The notes beneath the pieces are model-generated. The model did not search any database, was not told the origin of the DNA, and worked only from the letters and a program-made list of their open reading frames with translations. This document shows positions 19,515-29,180 of a stretch of DNA of 64,000 nucleotides, one piece after another. The first letter of the stretch is position 1. The number at the start of each line of letters is the position of its first letter. Both the position numbers and the translations under genes were made by a program. The stretch is taken from positions 1-64,000 of the forward strand of contig NZ_RZTZ01000018.1 in the NCBI RefSeq assembly GCF_004005475.1. The letters are read 5' to 3'. The stretch is from Niallia taxi. Lineage in GTDB: Bacteria > Bacillota > Bacilli > Bacillales > Cytobacillaceae.

Positions 19515-20290
19515 AAAATTCCTATTCCGATGGGATTTATTAATCAAGATGTAAACATACAGGCTGCAAAACTTTATACCGATGCATTTATACTTTATAA
19601 TATTCAAAATATGGGAACAATAGGATTAATAGCTATAGATAGCATTAACTAGTGTTGTTCGTATGGATATTCAAAAAGTTTATACAAGCTTGCATTCCTC
19701 CATGGAACTCTTTATGAAGCTTTATAAAGCCAGTGCCCTTTTCTACAAGAAAAAAATTTGCGTTTCGTGCACCTTTTAGCCTTATCCTATTCAAGTTGAG
19801 TTTGTACATATAAAGCATTGTATTGAAGAATGGTTCGGAAAATCAAGGTCTCTAACAGCGATTAAGATTTGTTTGTTTGATAATCTGTATCGTAATTCTG
19901 TTACTAGTGCTTTACTAATGTTTTTTTCCCAACTCGCACAATCACATGAAGTCCGCCAGATTATATTACGTGGTTCGAAAATTGCTAGACATCATTGTGC
20001 TATTTTTAGAAAATTCCTGGTGATAGTAAGATTAATATTAAATGCTTCCATGAGTGAAGATTTGTTACATCTAAGTCAAAAGATTCGGTTTTTAATGATG
20101 AATTATTGATGTTTCGTATCGAAGATAATATAGGAATAGAGGAATAGCTTATAACGGATCGAGTTGGGTAGTGTAGCACGAAAGGATTTGGACACAACCT
20201 ATACGCGATTATGAGCTGAGGCAGCAGAGTTTGCAGGAGAGGGAGCTAATAAAATGATTGTTAATGGTTGGTTAGTAGCCGCCTTCAGCA
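19515..20290 (+). pseudogene. DUF3231 family pseudogene
   Basis: Readable blocks line up with the intact DUF3231 proteins of this window: IPIPMGFINQDVNIQAAKLY (compare IPIGFNEGDVNINSPQLF at 21660-21713), ALLMFFSQLAQSHEVRQIIL and RGSKIARHHCAIFRKFL (compare FRGKEISDKHVSIFRQTLL), then after shifts LDTTYTRL and the C-terminal GANKMIVNGWL (compare GADIMIKYNWLEQPP). There are several frameshifts and the N-terminus is missing. It lies just upstream of the PGFGQ membrane protein gene and near an intact paralogue on the other strand. Confidence 0.75.
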
Positions 20291-20324
20291 CTTGACCAAC
20301 AAAATTTGGCAAGGGGTTAACCAA

Positions 20325-20798
20325 ATGTGGGTAAGTAGAAAAGAATTATTATTATGGAGCATAGCCCTACCAGGATTTGGACAGTTATTGAATGGAAAGC
20401 TGTTTAAGGGTATTGGTATAATTATATTAGAAATACTCATTAATGTTAATTCTCATTTCAATGAAGTAATTATGCTTAGTTTTCAGGGAGATATAGAAAA
20501 AGCGACTTTACAAGCAGACTACCAATGGTTAATGTTTTACCCGTGTTTGTATTTTTTTTCGATGTGGGATGCTTGGATTGATGGGGGAGGAAGAAATAAT
20601 AAATATTCATTTCTCCCCTTAGTGTTTGTTGTTTATTTTGTGACGATTGGTTGTATTTATTCTTCAAAGTTTCGTTTGTTTGGAATATTATTTGGTCCAG
20701 TGTGGCTGCCAATATTAGCTGTTATACCGGGATTGGTAATAGGGATATTAATAAAAAATCTTTTAATAATATTTGTCAGCAGGAAGAGTAGACTTTAA
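20325..20798 (+). CDS. Small membrane protein with PGFGQLLNG motif
   Basis: A 157-residue membrane protein. ATG 20325 is chosen because AAGGGG is eight bases upstream; the longer frame from 20268 would start inside the DUF3231 pseudogene. After MWVSRKELLLW comes ALPGFGQLLNGKLFKGI, a turn-plus-helix motif seen in TM2/DUF5683-like small membrane proteins, then about four further hydrophobic segments (GIIILEILI, WLMFYPCLYFFSMWDAWI, FLPLVFVVYFVTIGCI, VWLPILAVIPGLVIGIL). A charged DAWIDGGG loop lies in the middle. The function is unknown. It is convergent with the DUF3231 gene at 20902; a shared terminator separates them. Its place beside DUF3231 and GerC genes hints at a spore-related membrane role, but this is inference. 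Confidence 0.65.
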   Translation: MWVSRKELLLWSIALPGFGQLLNGKLFKGIGIIILEILINVNSHFNEVIMLSFQGDIEKATLQADYQWLMFYPCLYFFSMWDAWIDGGGRNNKYSFLPLVFVVYFVTIGCIYSSKFRLFGILFGPVWLPILAVIPGLVIGILIKNLLIIFVSRKSRL

Positions 20799-20832
20799 AT
20801 TAATAATGTCTTCTAATTTATAAAAAAAACGC

Positions 20833-20861
20833 AAAAAAGTTCTCAATATGAGAACTTTTTT
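20833..20861. terminator. Bidirectional terminator between convergent genes
   Basis: AAAAAAGTTCTC (20833-20844) and GAGAACTTTTTT (20850-20861) are perfect complements around AATAT. A/T runs on both sides let it serve both the membrane gene and the DUF3231 gene. Confidence 0.88.
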
Positions 20862-20901
20862 CATAGGTGTTTATTAAGTTAGAAAATCAGAGAATTAATT
20901 T

Positions 20902-21918
20902 TTAATCTTCTTTCTTTTGAGCTAATTTTTTCCTGTTTTTAGTCCCAGGTGGTTGTTCAAGCCAATTGTACTTTATCATTATATCAGCACCACTTTTGGC
21001 ATATTTCCCAATTTCTAAGGACAAACGTTCATAATTTAACGCTAAATCACTACGTTGACTAGCTGAAGCAGCAGTTGCGTAATTTCCAGTTCCAGCAGCA
21101 CTTAATAAGGACATATGAAACATCATAAGTTTGTCAGAATATACTCGAGTTGTAGAACTAGTCACACACACATCAGGTGAACCTGGAGTTGTGATATTAT
21201 CATCAAGCAAGGTTTGTCTAAATATACTTACATGTTTATCAGATATTTCCTTACCTCTGAACATAAAATCTTGAATTTCTTTAATAGATGTTGTTTGAGC
21301 AAAAGCTAAACATAATTTAATCCCTATTGAGTTTGTTTGTATATTTGTAAACAGGTGTGATATTTCTATGGAGTTAAGTGGGCGTTTATCTGTAAAAGGA
21401 TTTAGTCCACTTAAGTAACTTTTACTGTTTATATAGTCAGTTTCACTAGGAGTCTCAATATAAGGAGCACGGATATAAATCCCTTTGTCAAGCATTACAT
21501 TTAAACTTTTTTCATACAAAGAAGTTGTTTCGATTAGACCATTTGTAAAATATTCTCGGATGTCATCTCTCGCACTCATAGAAATCATTCCACTGTAACC
21601 TAATAAACCTACTTTTGCCATGTGATTAACATAAGTTAAACAAAATGTTTCTGAAAATAGTTGAGGTGAATTTATATTAACATCTCCTTCATTAAAGCCA
21701 ATTGGTATAGCGTATTCTTCCTCTGTTAATAGTTGTATCAAAAATTCTACGTGATTCTTTGCAATATCATATGAAAATTGAATGATTGATTTAATCTCTG
21801 TATCTTCAATATGTGCCATCATATGAGAAAGGATAGCTTTGGCCATACTATCATTCATATAAGATGTCCAAAGAGCAGCAATTTCTGATGAGGTAAGATG
21901 AATTTTATTTAGTTCCAC
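20902..21918 (-). CDS. DUF3231 family protein (copy 1)
   Basis: A 338-residue soluble protein with a GTG start at 21918 and AAGGAGG eight bases upstream. It consists of two related halves: each begins with a helix of the pattern S-x-x-E-I plus a long helical bundle, reaches a block with a surface Cys/Asp-rich loop (DVNINSPQLFSETFCLTYVN; in half two TTRVYSDKLMMFHMSLLSAA), and ends in a Gly/Ser-Ala stretch followed by an Arg-Asp (SARDDI; SQRSDL). This duplication and the helical pattern fit the ferritin-like, CotF-related DUF3231 family of Bacillaceae. The C-terminal GADIMIKYNWLEQPPGTKNR is also conserved in the copy at 45407. Function is not established; spore association is inferred from family distribution and neighbouring GerC genes. 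Confidence 0.85.
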   Translation of the reverse strand: MELNKIHLTSSEIAALWTSYMNDSMAKAILSHMMAHIEDTEIKSIIQFSYDIAKNHVEFLIQLLTEEEYAIPIGFNEGDVNINSPQLFSETFCLTYVNHMAKVGLLGYSGMISMSARDDIREYFTNGLIETTSLYEKSLNVMLDKGIYIRAPYIETPSETDYINSKSYLSGLNPFTDKRPLNSIEISHLFTNIQTNSIGIKLCLAFAQTTSIKEIQDFMFRGKEISDKHVSIFRQTLLDDNITTPGSPDVCVTSSTTRVYSDKLMMFHMSLLSAAGTGNYATAASASQRSDLALNYERLSLEIGKYAKSGADIMIKYNWLEQPPGTKNRKKLAQKKED

Positions 21919-22550
21919 AAATAAATCCTCCTTAGGATTATAATTTTTATTTATATTATTTACAAAAAAAGACTGGCTATGATAAAACTTTTTTATTTTT
22001 CTTCTAGAATCCTTGTTGCCAAAGTATACTTTCTGATCATAACTAGTAATTATATGTGATTTTAAGAAATAGAACTAGTTATGGTACATACAATTTATTC
22101 ACTGATATAATGACTTATTGGTATGTTGTTTTACTGCTCTGTTGTTTTAAATATGGAGGGGTTAGATTATTTAATGAGTTTTAGTTCTGAATTTTCATAT
22201 AAGTATGATAGTATAGAAACTAGGATAAAGTCTCCCAACTTTCCTAATTGTCCCATCTTCTCGATTTCTTAAAAAGAAGATGGGATGGTTTATGGGCTTG
22301 ACTATAATGCTTATAAATAATAAATCATAACTCAACGTTAACAATGACTGAAAGTATTTATCTTAAAATTATTGATAGATGCTTTTTTATTTTTCAATGA
22401 GACATTAGTTTTGCAATATGCTTTTGTTAAAAATATCATTTCTTTAGAAAGTTTTAGTCATATGCGCCTCCCTTAAAATGAGACTTATTTTATCTTCCAA
22501 ACAAAAACAAGATTATCTATTACATAACCAAGTAGTATTTGGAAAAGATA
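21919..22550. other. Divergent intergenic region
   Basis: It separates the minus-strand DUF3231 gene from the plus-strand CBO0543-GerC pair. It contains an 11-bp perfect stem (TCCCATCTTCT at 22251-22261, complement at 22275-22285) with only a weak T-tract. No promoter could be assigned with confidence. Confidence 0.4.
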
Positions 22551-22568
22551 ACAATGAGGTGGTTATTT

Positions 22569-23135
22569 ATGGATAAAAAAGAGTACTGGGAAAGAATATA
22601 TGAAGAAAATATGGAATTAAATTCATTATATTCTTCATATTGGAGTCAATATTCTAACTATGAAACTTGGCAATTTTGGATAGTTATTTCATTGTTAGTA
22701 ATTCCCTTGGTGCTATTGATCTCTACAGTAAACCGTAAAAATGTATTTGAATTATTTTTCTTTGGTTATACCATACATATGCTTTGGACATATATGGATT
22801 TAGCACTTAACCGAAACGGTTACTTTATTCACCAATACTATTTGACACCTTTTTTGCCTGTTTCATTGAATATAACTGCATCTGTTTTGCCCGTTGGATT
22901 TTTATTGATATACCAATACTGTTCTAATAACAATAAAAATTTCTACTTTTATGCAGTGATAATAAGTTGTTTATATGCATTTGGATTTGCTTCTATTGAG
23001 AAGTATTTTGCATTTGTGGAATTAAGGAAAGGAATGAATCTCTTTTATCTCTTTTTTTTGGATTTAGCGATAGCATTTATCTCTTACTGGTTAACAAAAG
23101 CAGTATTAAAAATGAGAATTAAGGTTAACTCTTAG
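22569..23135 (+). CDS. CBO0543-family membrane protein (copy 2), upstream of a GerC gene
   Basis: A 188-residue membrane protein. ATG 22569 is chosen because GAGGTGG ends six bases upstream; an in-frame ATG at 22539 has no such site. Layout as in copy 1: polar N-terminus (MDKKEYWERIYEENMELNSL), hydrophobic WIVISLLVIPLVLLIS, ELFFFGYTIHMLWTYMDLAL, a Pro-rich YLTPFLPVSLNITASVLPVG segment, FYAVIISCLYAFGFASI and FYLFFLDLAIAFISYWL. The gene ends 22 bases before the GerC start, so the two are probably co-transcribed. In classical ger operons the partner genes of a GerC lipoprotein are GerA and GerB; here CBO0543 takes that place. Function is unknown; an inner-spore-membrane partner is a reasonable inference. 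Confidence 0.78.
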   Translation: MDKKEYWERIYEENMELNSLYSSYWSQYSNYETWQFWIVISLLVIPLVLLISTVNRKNVFELFFFGYTIHMLWTYMDLALNRNGYFIHQYYLTPFLPVSLNITASVLPVGFLLIYQYCSNNNKNFYFYAVIISCLYAFGFASIEKYFAFVELRKGMNLFYLFFLDLAIAFISYWLTKAVLKMRIKVNS

Positions 23136-23157
23136 TCTACATATTGAGGGGAAATAA

Positions 23158-24345
23158 ATGAAAGTATTTAAATTAATGATAATTATATGTTTAATTATTA
23201 CTTTAACCGGTTGTTGGGATAGAAGTGAAATAACTGAGGTATCTATTGTGACAGGAATGGCAGTAGATAAAGGGGAAAATCAAAAGTATAAATTAACTAT
23301 TGAAACAACAACAGCAACTGAAATGAATAGAAAAACCGCACAAGGATATGCTCCATCCTATATCCAATCATTAGAAGGGAATACAATAGGAGAACTTACT
23401 CATAAGGTTAGTATATCAAGTGCAACCCGATATATATATTCCCACATGCGACTGTTGATTATAAGCGAAGAAATAGCAGAAGAAGGACTAATAAGTTTTA
23501 TGGACTTTTTGTATCGTAATAGAGAGATACGAAATGATTTTAATATTGTAATCGCAAAAGGGGGGGACGCAGCAGATTTAATAAAAATTGTTAGTACAGA
23601 TAAGAAAAGCTCTGCTTTAAAAATATATTCTCAATTAATGACGATGCATGAAGAATGGGGAGGAGCTCCTAATATTAAATTAAAAGATTTTGTCCACGTT
23701 TTTACTTCTGACGGGCAAGTTCCAGTACTTGCAGCTATGCGTCTAATTGGTGATTCAAAGAAGGGCGGGAATGTAAAAAATATGAAGCAAGTATCTAGTG
23801 ATAATAAAGTTACTATAGATTCACTTGGGATTTTAAAAAATGGAAAACTAATCGCTTTTTTATCACTGGAGGAAATTAGAGGAATGCTGTTTCTTCAAAA
23901 TAAAATAAAAAATACAGTTATAACAGCTAATTGTGGTAAGGAAAATAAAAAATACGGATTACGTATTACCCGTTCTAATACAAAAGTGAGTGCAAAAGAA
24001 GAAGATGGAGTTCCATCTTTTCGGATAAAAGTTAGGGCAGAGGGATATGTACAAGGAACAGAGTGTATTACAAATCTTGAAAACCCAGATACATATAAAA
24101 ACTTTGAAAAATCTATTAATAAAAAAATGAAGCAGGATCTGACTGACTTAGTTTTTAAAATGAAAGAAGATTATAGAGCAGATATTTTTGGGTTTGGTGA
24201 GCATTTAAAGGACCAAAATTATAAAGTCTTCAAGAAATATAAAAATGATTGGGAGAACCACTTTGTTGATTCTAAGATACATATAGACTTCTACAGTGAT
24301 GTAAAAAGAAGTGGAATAAGGAAGGAAAGATATATAATTAAGTGA
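23158..24345 (+). CDS. Ger(x)C family spore germination lipoprotein
   Basis: A 395-residue lipoprotein; ATG follows GAGGGGAA. The signal peptide KLMIIICLIITLTGC ends in a lipobox with Cys19, followed by WDRSEITEVSIVTGMAVDKG, the GerC-family signature. The GerC N- and C-domains follow at normal family length (about 370-400). In the known system GerC lipoproteins sit on the outer face of the spore inner membrane and work with GerA and GerB in nutrient germinant receptors. No gerA or gerB is found in this window. The likely operon is CBO0543-gerC. A dead GerC relative is at 44690. The product may serve with receptor subunits encoded elsewhere, or with the CBO0543 protein. Confidence 0.93.
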   Translation: MKVFKLMIIICLIITLTGCWDRSEITEVSIVTGMAVDKGENQKYKLTIETTTATEMNRKTAQGYAPSYIQSLEGNTIGELTHKVSISSATRYIYSHMRLLIISEEIAEEGLISFMDFLYRNREIRNDFNIVIAKGGDAADLIKIVSTDKKSSALKIYSQLMTMHEEWGGAPNIKLKDFVHVFTSDGQVPVLAAMRLIGDSKKGGNVKNMKQVSSDNKVTIDSLGILKNGKLIAFLSLEEIRGMLFLQNKIKNTVITANCGKENKKYGLRITRSNTKVSAKEEDGVPSFRIKVRAEGYVQGTECITNLENPDTYKNFEKSINKKMKQDLTDLVFKMKEDYRADIFGFGEHLKDQNYKVFKKYKNDWENHFVDSKIHIDFYSDVKRSGIRKERYIIK

Positions 24346-24429
24346 GCAAAGCGAAGTAACTTTTTATTTTATCTACTCATTTTAAAAAAAAGGTGTCTAA
24401 TTATTAAGCTGTGTTATATGGCTGATAAC

Positions 24430-25290
24430 GCATAAAGAAATGCAGGAACTTCAAAGTCCCCTGCAATCTATTATCGTTGAATAATTAACAGATTTTAACA
24501 ACAGCCCTACAAGAATGTAAAAAGAGAAACCTATACAGTGCAACAGATTTTAGCGATATCATTCTATACCTTAAGCGACAACAACAAGTTCATGATACAG
24601 CGAACGACAGCGCTGGTCTTGTTTCACCATTAAACAGCATATCCGGCTGGGTTATGGAAATGGAAGCACAAAAAAGAAATGTAGATGCCTATACAGTCTT
24701 TTTGGAGGAAGGCTCAAAGATGAATCAACACCAGGAAGTTCAAGATTTATTGAGGTCCCTTCGGTTAGCTGAGACAGCTAATCGATTACATAAATTACTA
24801 AGAGAAGCTGAGAAAAATGACTTGGCCTTTTCTCAGTTTCTACTAGATGTAGTAGCGTTTGAATAAAAACGCAGAGATGAAAAGCAACTGTAAAGGCATA
24901 ATGCGGAGGATGAATAGACGTGAATGAGCGAAAGTGTCCTTAAGCAGTACTAAGTTAAACCAGTTAAAAGGGACTTAACATGGATGGAGTAGCTATATAA
25001 ATATCATTTTCCTAGGACCGCCAGGAGTAGGTAAGACCCATCTTTCGATAGGACTGGGAATCGAGGCTTTAAGCTAGGGATATAAAGTGATTTTTACAAC
25101 TATGGGAGATCTTATTCAGGCATTAAAAATAGAGGGAAAAACGAGGAATCCAAAACAAGAATGAAAGGAATCAGAGAAGCCGATTTGATCAGATTTTCCA
25201 TCGAGTAGAAATTATTCATTTAAATGAAGACAGTTGGAGAATGAAACATCGAAAAACGATATTTGGTGAACAAAGTGATTCAAATTAATC
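24430..25290 (+). mobile_element. IS21-family remnant (second lineage)
   Basis: The IstA C-terminus is readable at about 24510-24660 (LQECKKRNLYSATDFSDII, then YLKRQQQVHD). It runs into the IstB start at 24720-24866 (LLRSLRLAETANRLHKLLRE, open for 70 codons). Walker A GPPGVGKTHLSIGLGIEA is at about 25015-25070 and TMGDLIQALKIEGK at about 25099-25140, followed by a deletion to the IstB end (about 25200). The sequence differs clearly from the 1797 element, so it is a separate IS21 type. Many stops are present. Confidence 0.75.
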
Positions 25291-25479
25291 AGCAGAAATT
25301 GTGTCATTCTACTTGACGGTCACAAGTATTTTGAATAAGCTGAATGCTTAGATAAATATTTGCCAATATATAATTTTATTTTAGCTTATACAAGATTATT
25401 TTTGTAATCGTTTTTTGAAGATACTCTTATTCAAAACTTGCGCAAATAGTTATAAAAAGTGAAACAGCTACACTAAGTT

Positions 25480-26400
25480 GACAGAAATATTGGGCTAGTA
25501 AACTACGTTTCGTACTATGTCAACTCAGATCTTTTACAGAAGAATTTAATTAAGCTATGTAAAAATAGAAAGTCGTTCAGATATCTGTCAAGAATATAAA
25601 AATCACCATCCTCATTAAGCAAGCTGCATTGATTATGGGAAGAAGGTATATGTGAGTCAAAATAACACGTATCAGCAGTGTGTAATGAACTCATATTCCC
25701 AAATGTACTTTACTATTGCCAAGCCAATGTGTTTGAAAAGAAAACTCATGACGACAGAGAAAAAGTGAAGTTTTTAAATCCCGCATTATAAGGGAAGTCG
25801 TAGTAAACATGATCCACAATAAATTTAAAGTAGAGTAAAGTAAAAGAACAAAAAGGGCTCGTTGCACGTTGTCGATTCAGTCGAATTAACTAGATGTACT
25901 TTCTAATTATACGGTGTCACAATACAGCAAAATAATCAAACCAGTAATGAAGTGCCTATAAAGTGAGTTGCACCGTCAATTTAATCAATCATGGGGTAGT
26001 TATTGGATATACTGCTGGTCCAATTAAGAAGGCTGATCTTGAATATAAAGCACGTTGACGGACATATGTAATTTACATAACTTGAAGGTTTTCCTTTATT
26101 TACCTAGGGAAAGAGTTTGATTATAATCTAATTTTTAAGGCTTTAGAAAGAAACATTGATCTTAGAGTAAGAAGGAATTTCCCAATGATATAGTTGTTGC
26201 TGAAGTGATACGTAAAGTATGAAAAAAATCCAAAAAATGGAGCATACACCTTTACTGGAGCACCTCGCATTATAACAGAATGATTACGTTCATTGGCTTA
26301 ATATATTTGATTCGAATTCCGATACCTAAGTAAACTTTACATCATTAAATCCAAGGAAACAAGCCTTATAAAGGTTGTCCAAACTGATATTGATTTACAA
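25480..26400 (+). mobile_element. IS3-family remnant
   Basis: A candidate left end (CACTAAGTTGACAGAAATATT) lies at about 25471. OrfA's end (LIKQAALIMGRRYM) is near 25610-25655. OrfB blocks such as CNELIFPNVLYYCQANVFEK (with shifts) near 25680-25740 and a VIGYTAGPIKKADL-like block near 26003 follow. It is heavily decayed and related to the remnant at 17030. Confidence 0.55.
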
Positions 26401-26535
26401 GAAAACCTAACCTCATTGAGATGGGTTTTTCTATGTTTAAAATTTGCTTGTAATTTTATGTAGCATAACTAATAAAATAACCATAATATATATAGACAAC
26501 TTTTCCCTTTTTTCAATAAGTGAGGGGAGGGGTTT

Positions 26536-26573
26536 AACAGAGACAATTTGGACGGAGTTGTCTCTGTTTTATT
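26536..26573. terminator. Rho-independent terminator, repeated type A
   Basis: AACAGAGACAA (26536-26546) pairs with TTGTCTCTGTT (26558-26568), followed by TTATTATT. It is a near-copy of the 4352 terminator including upstream AATAAG and ATATATAGACA sequence. Confidence 0.78.
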
Positions 26574-26660
26574 ATTTAAGTATGTACATAGATAGTACTA
26601 ATTTTTAAAGCCTGCATATAATATTAATGTAATCTTCCCCTTTTAAGCTTGTTTTATTTT

Positions 26661-26692
26661 GCCTTCTCATAAAACTTTGGGAAGGCTTTTTT
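26661..26692 (+). terminator. Rho-independent terminator
   Basis: GCCTTC (26661-26666) pairs with GAAGGC (26681-26686), followed by six T. It lies in tandem with the preceding terminator, as at 4352/4478. Confidence 0.7.
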
Positions 26693-26849
26693 CCATAAAG
26701 AGAGGAGTATTGCTTGTCAACATTTAATCAAACAGCTTTTTTAAGGGATAATCGTTTTAGTAAATTGGTCTTACGTAACCTAGTGTGCCATGAAATCGCA
26801 GCTCAACATAGTCACTGAATCCAAGCGTTAGATGTTATAAACTATCAAA

Positions 26850-27895
26850 TTTTATTTGGCTAATAAACCCTTTTTTATGATTTTAAACGTTGCTTTCGCC
26901 ACGGCGTTATCACACGGACAGCCTTCCTGCTTAAAGAGTATCCAATTCTGGAAGGACGCAACCGGTTTTGTCGATGAGTTGGTTTTATAGATTGTCATGG
27001 TTTGTGTGGAGGAGCTGATAATCCAGCAGATCAATTAGAATGGAAGAAAAAACTCGTGCGACAGGGTCCGCATTTCCTGCTGCTAAAGCCCATGATCTCA
27101 CGATTAAAGAAATCCACAAGATACATACGTATACGTAATGCCATTTATTTTTGACTTTAACTTATGTTAAATCACTGACGACTACTTTTTTGACGACTGT
27201 CTGCTGAAACTTGTGTTTCGATTCGTTCGCCTGTGCTGATTCATTAGAGGAAGTTTTCTATGGCTTAAAATGTACTACTGTATAGGAAGAAACAAGCCCT
27301 TACTCCTTCATGTTACGGCCAATTCGACTTCTAAAAACCGTTAATCCATGCTTGTGCAGTAGCTCGACTTTAATCTTACCATACTACATACATAGGCATT
27401 GTTTGAAAAACTATATGACAGTGGCTGTTACGTCGTCATCTGACTGACGTTCTTTAGCCTCATAAAACCACTTACAACGTGGATTTATTTGTAGGACGCT
27501 GCACATTGCTGATACCGATATTTGTCTTTATTTCTGTAAATAACATTTACTTGCATCATCATGATCAGTGCGCCTTAAAAATATCCTTCTCCATTCTTAG
27601 CTGTTTTAATTCCTTGCGAAGTTCTAAAAGCTTCCGCTGTTCAGGAGAACAGTTGTCTTTCTCTTTAAAAGACCGGAGGTTTTATCCTGGTTGATCCACA
27701 GGTCAAGATATTATGGAGTCAGATCATATTCATCAATAATAGTTCGTTTCGATTTTTTCGTTCTGATTTAGCTAAACCAATTTGCTTTTTAATATCGGGC
27801 GTGAATGTGCTACGTTCTCGTTTTGTCATAATTGCATCTTCTGATCAGTTTTAGGTCAAGTGAACATGAGCTTATTTTTCTGTCCAGATAAGTGT
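26850..27895 (-). mobile_element. IS3-family remnant (copy 2 of the ATCTGGACAG type), minus strand
   Basis: The left terminus is at 27880-27895 (TTTTTCTGTCCAGATAAGTG on the plus strand, the inverse of the 48150 copy). An orfA start with deletions is near 27830, and OrfB's end near 26855-26935 reads QEGCPCDNAVAKATFKIIKK, where the catalytic Glu appears as Lys. Numerous stops are present. The same element family occurs at 4535 and 48150. Confidence 0.75.
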
Positions 27896-27899
27896 AGAC

Positions 27900-28334
27900 A
27901 ATCCATATAAAAATTACTTTAGGAACGAAACAGGGTGCGCCTTTTAATGGCACACCCCTTAATGAGGAGGTTTTATGAGAGTACGGATGCCCCACTACTC
28001 TTAGACAGAAGGGTTTGTGACTTCCACATCACATTAATAGAGTATGCATTGTGAAATAATAATGCACGGCTATTGTCCATTTAGCAATGGTGTTTATTTA
28101 AAAAAGTATGTATAAGAAGTTATACTAGCTATAAATAGGATTTATTTTTTTCAATTCATCTTTTACTTCCTTTCTGAGTAGTACTTTTTAAATTACTGTT
28201 ATATCTCTTAATGAAATTATCATTAGAAAGTGGTGTTGTGATGAATTGCATGTTTATATAACTGTACAAAATTGAAAAAAGTATAAAGTATTAAAATAAT
28301 TAGTGAATATGAATGGTTTCTTAAAAAAGTAAAT
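27900..28334. other. Intergenic, no gene found
   Basis: It contains an imperfect hairpin GGTGCGCC-TTTTAAT-GGCACACC at about 27930-27952 and otherwise AT-rich sequence without coding potential. Confidence 0.35.
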
Positions 28335-28355
28335 GCACTAACTGAGCTATACCCC
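28335..28355 (-). tRNA. tRNA 5'-end fragment (pseudo-tRNA)
   Basis: On the minus strand GGGGTATAGCTCAGTTAG reads like the acceptor stem, D-stem and start of the D-loop of a tRNA. After TGC the similarity stops and no anticodon or T-arm is found. It is too short to be functional. It may be debris from an element that once inserted in or captured a tRNA gene. Confidence 0.45.
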
Positions 28356-28397
28356 AACGATAGTGCCGATTACCAAAGAATGAAAAGTATGGAGGTA

Positions 28398-28435
28398 AGG
28401 CCTTACTCTGCGAGTAAGGCCTATTTATTTTTATA
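28398..28435. terminator. Terminator-like hairpin beyond the sulfotransferase gene
   Basis: AGGCCTTACTC (28398-28408) pairs perfectly with 28412-28422 around TGC. A T-rich tail follows on the plus strand only. It could end transcripts from either side but looks best in the plus direction. Confidence 0.65.
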
Positions 28436-29165
28436 GATTTTTTTGTTTTTCTATTAATTGTTGAAGTGTTCGTTTTTCTTTTATGGAGAGATTGTCCAGT
28501 TTATTTAAAAGTAATTTTTTTGCGTAATCATAAACTTCTATATCCATTTCGTTATATTTTTCAATGAGCCTTAAGGTTTCTTCAGGTAATACTTCTTTTG
28601 TTAATCTAGATTTAGTCATATTCATTTTTCTATATTGTATATTGTGCCATTTGAAAGTTTTTTTAAACAAATATAGTGACTCATTAAACAATTCTGTTAT
28701 TCCGACCATATCAAATGACATTATTCTTTCTTTTGCTATATTCACATCTGGATTTATGGGGTATCCACACAGAAGAGTAGTTTGATTATTTTGTGCTTCA
28801 GGAGTTGCTTCTACAAATTCTTCCAGAGTCATTTCCTTCATCCATTCGTATCCAGGATAGTCGTTCTCCTTTAAATAATAATAAAGAGACAGAACACGGT
28901 CGACAGGATGACGAAGCATTGTAAAATAACGATAGGGCTTATTGAAATGTTCATGTATACCATAAAAATGATGTCCAGAAATGGCATTAATTCTTTTTTT
29001 ATGCTCCTTATCTAATTCGGATAAAGGAATGATCTTCCGATCAAATAAATCATGATTATGGAATTCTTTTACTGTATATTGACGAGTAAATACTGAATTA
29101 AGTGTTGTACCTCCAGTTTTGGGTATATGGAGAAAAATTGTTAGGTTCTGATTCTTTTGGCTCAT
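28431..29165 (-). CDS. Sulfotransferase family protein
   Basis: A 244-residue protein. The N-terminal HIPKTGGTTL (residues 13-22) is the 5'-phosphosulfate-binding loop of PAPS-dependent sulfotransferases, and MLRHPVDRVLSLYYY (83-97) is the 3'-phosphate-binding motif with its Arg/Ser. A candidate catalytic His is in SGHHFYGIH near residues 64-71. This fits the Sulfotransfer_2 group that acts on carbohydrates or related acceptors; no membrane segment is seen. It starts 15 bases after the stop of the DUF1796 gene, so the two form an operon. The acceptor is unknown and no PAPS synthesis genes are in the window. Sulfation by a soil Bacillaceae is uncommon, so the true donor or acceptor may differ. 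Confidence 0.85.
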   Translation of the reverse strand: MSQKNQNLTIFLHIPKTGGTTLNSVFTRQYTVKEFHNHDLFDRKIIPLSELDKEHKKRINAISGHHFYGIHEHFNKPYRYFTMLRHPVDRVLSLYYYLKENDYPGYEWMKEMTLEEFVEATPEAQNNQTTLLCGYPINPDVNIAKERIMSFDMVGITELFNESLYLFKKTFKWHNIQYRKMNMTKSRLTKEVLPEETLRLIEKYNEMDIEVYDYAKKLLLNKLDNLSIKEKRTLQQLIEKQKNL

Positions 29166-29180
29166 ACTGTCCCTACTTTT

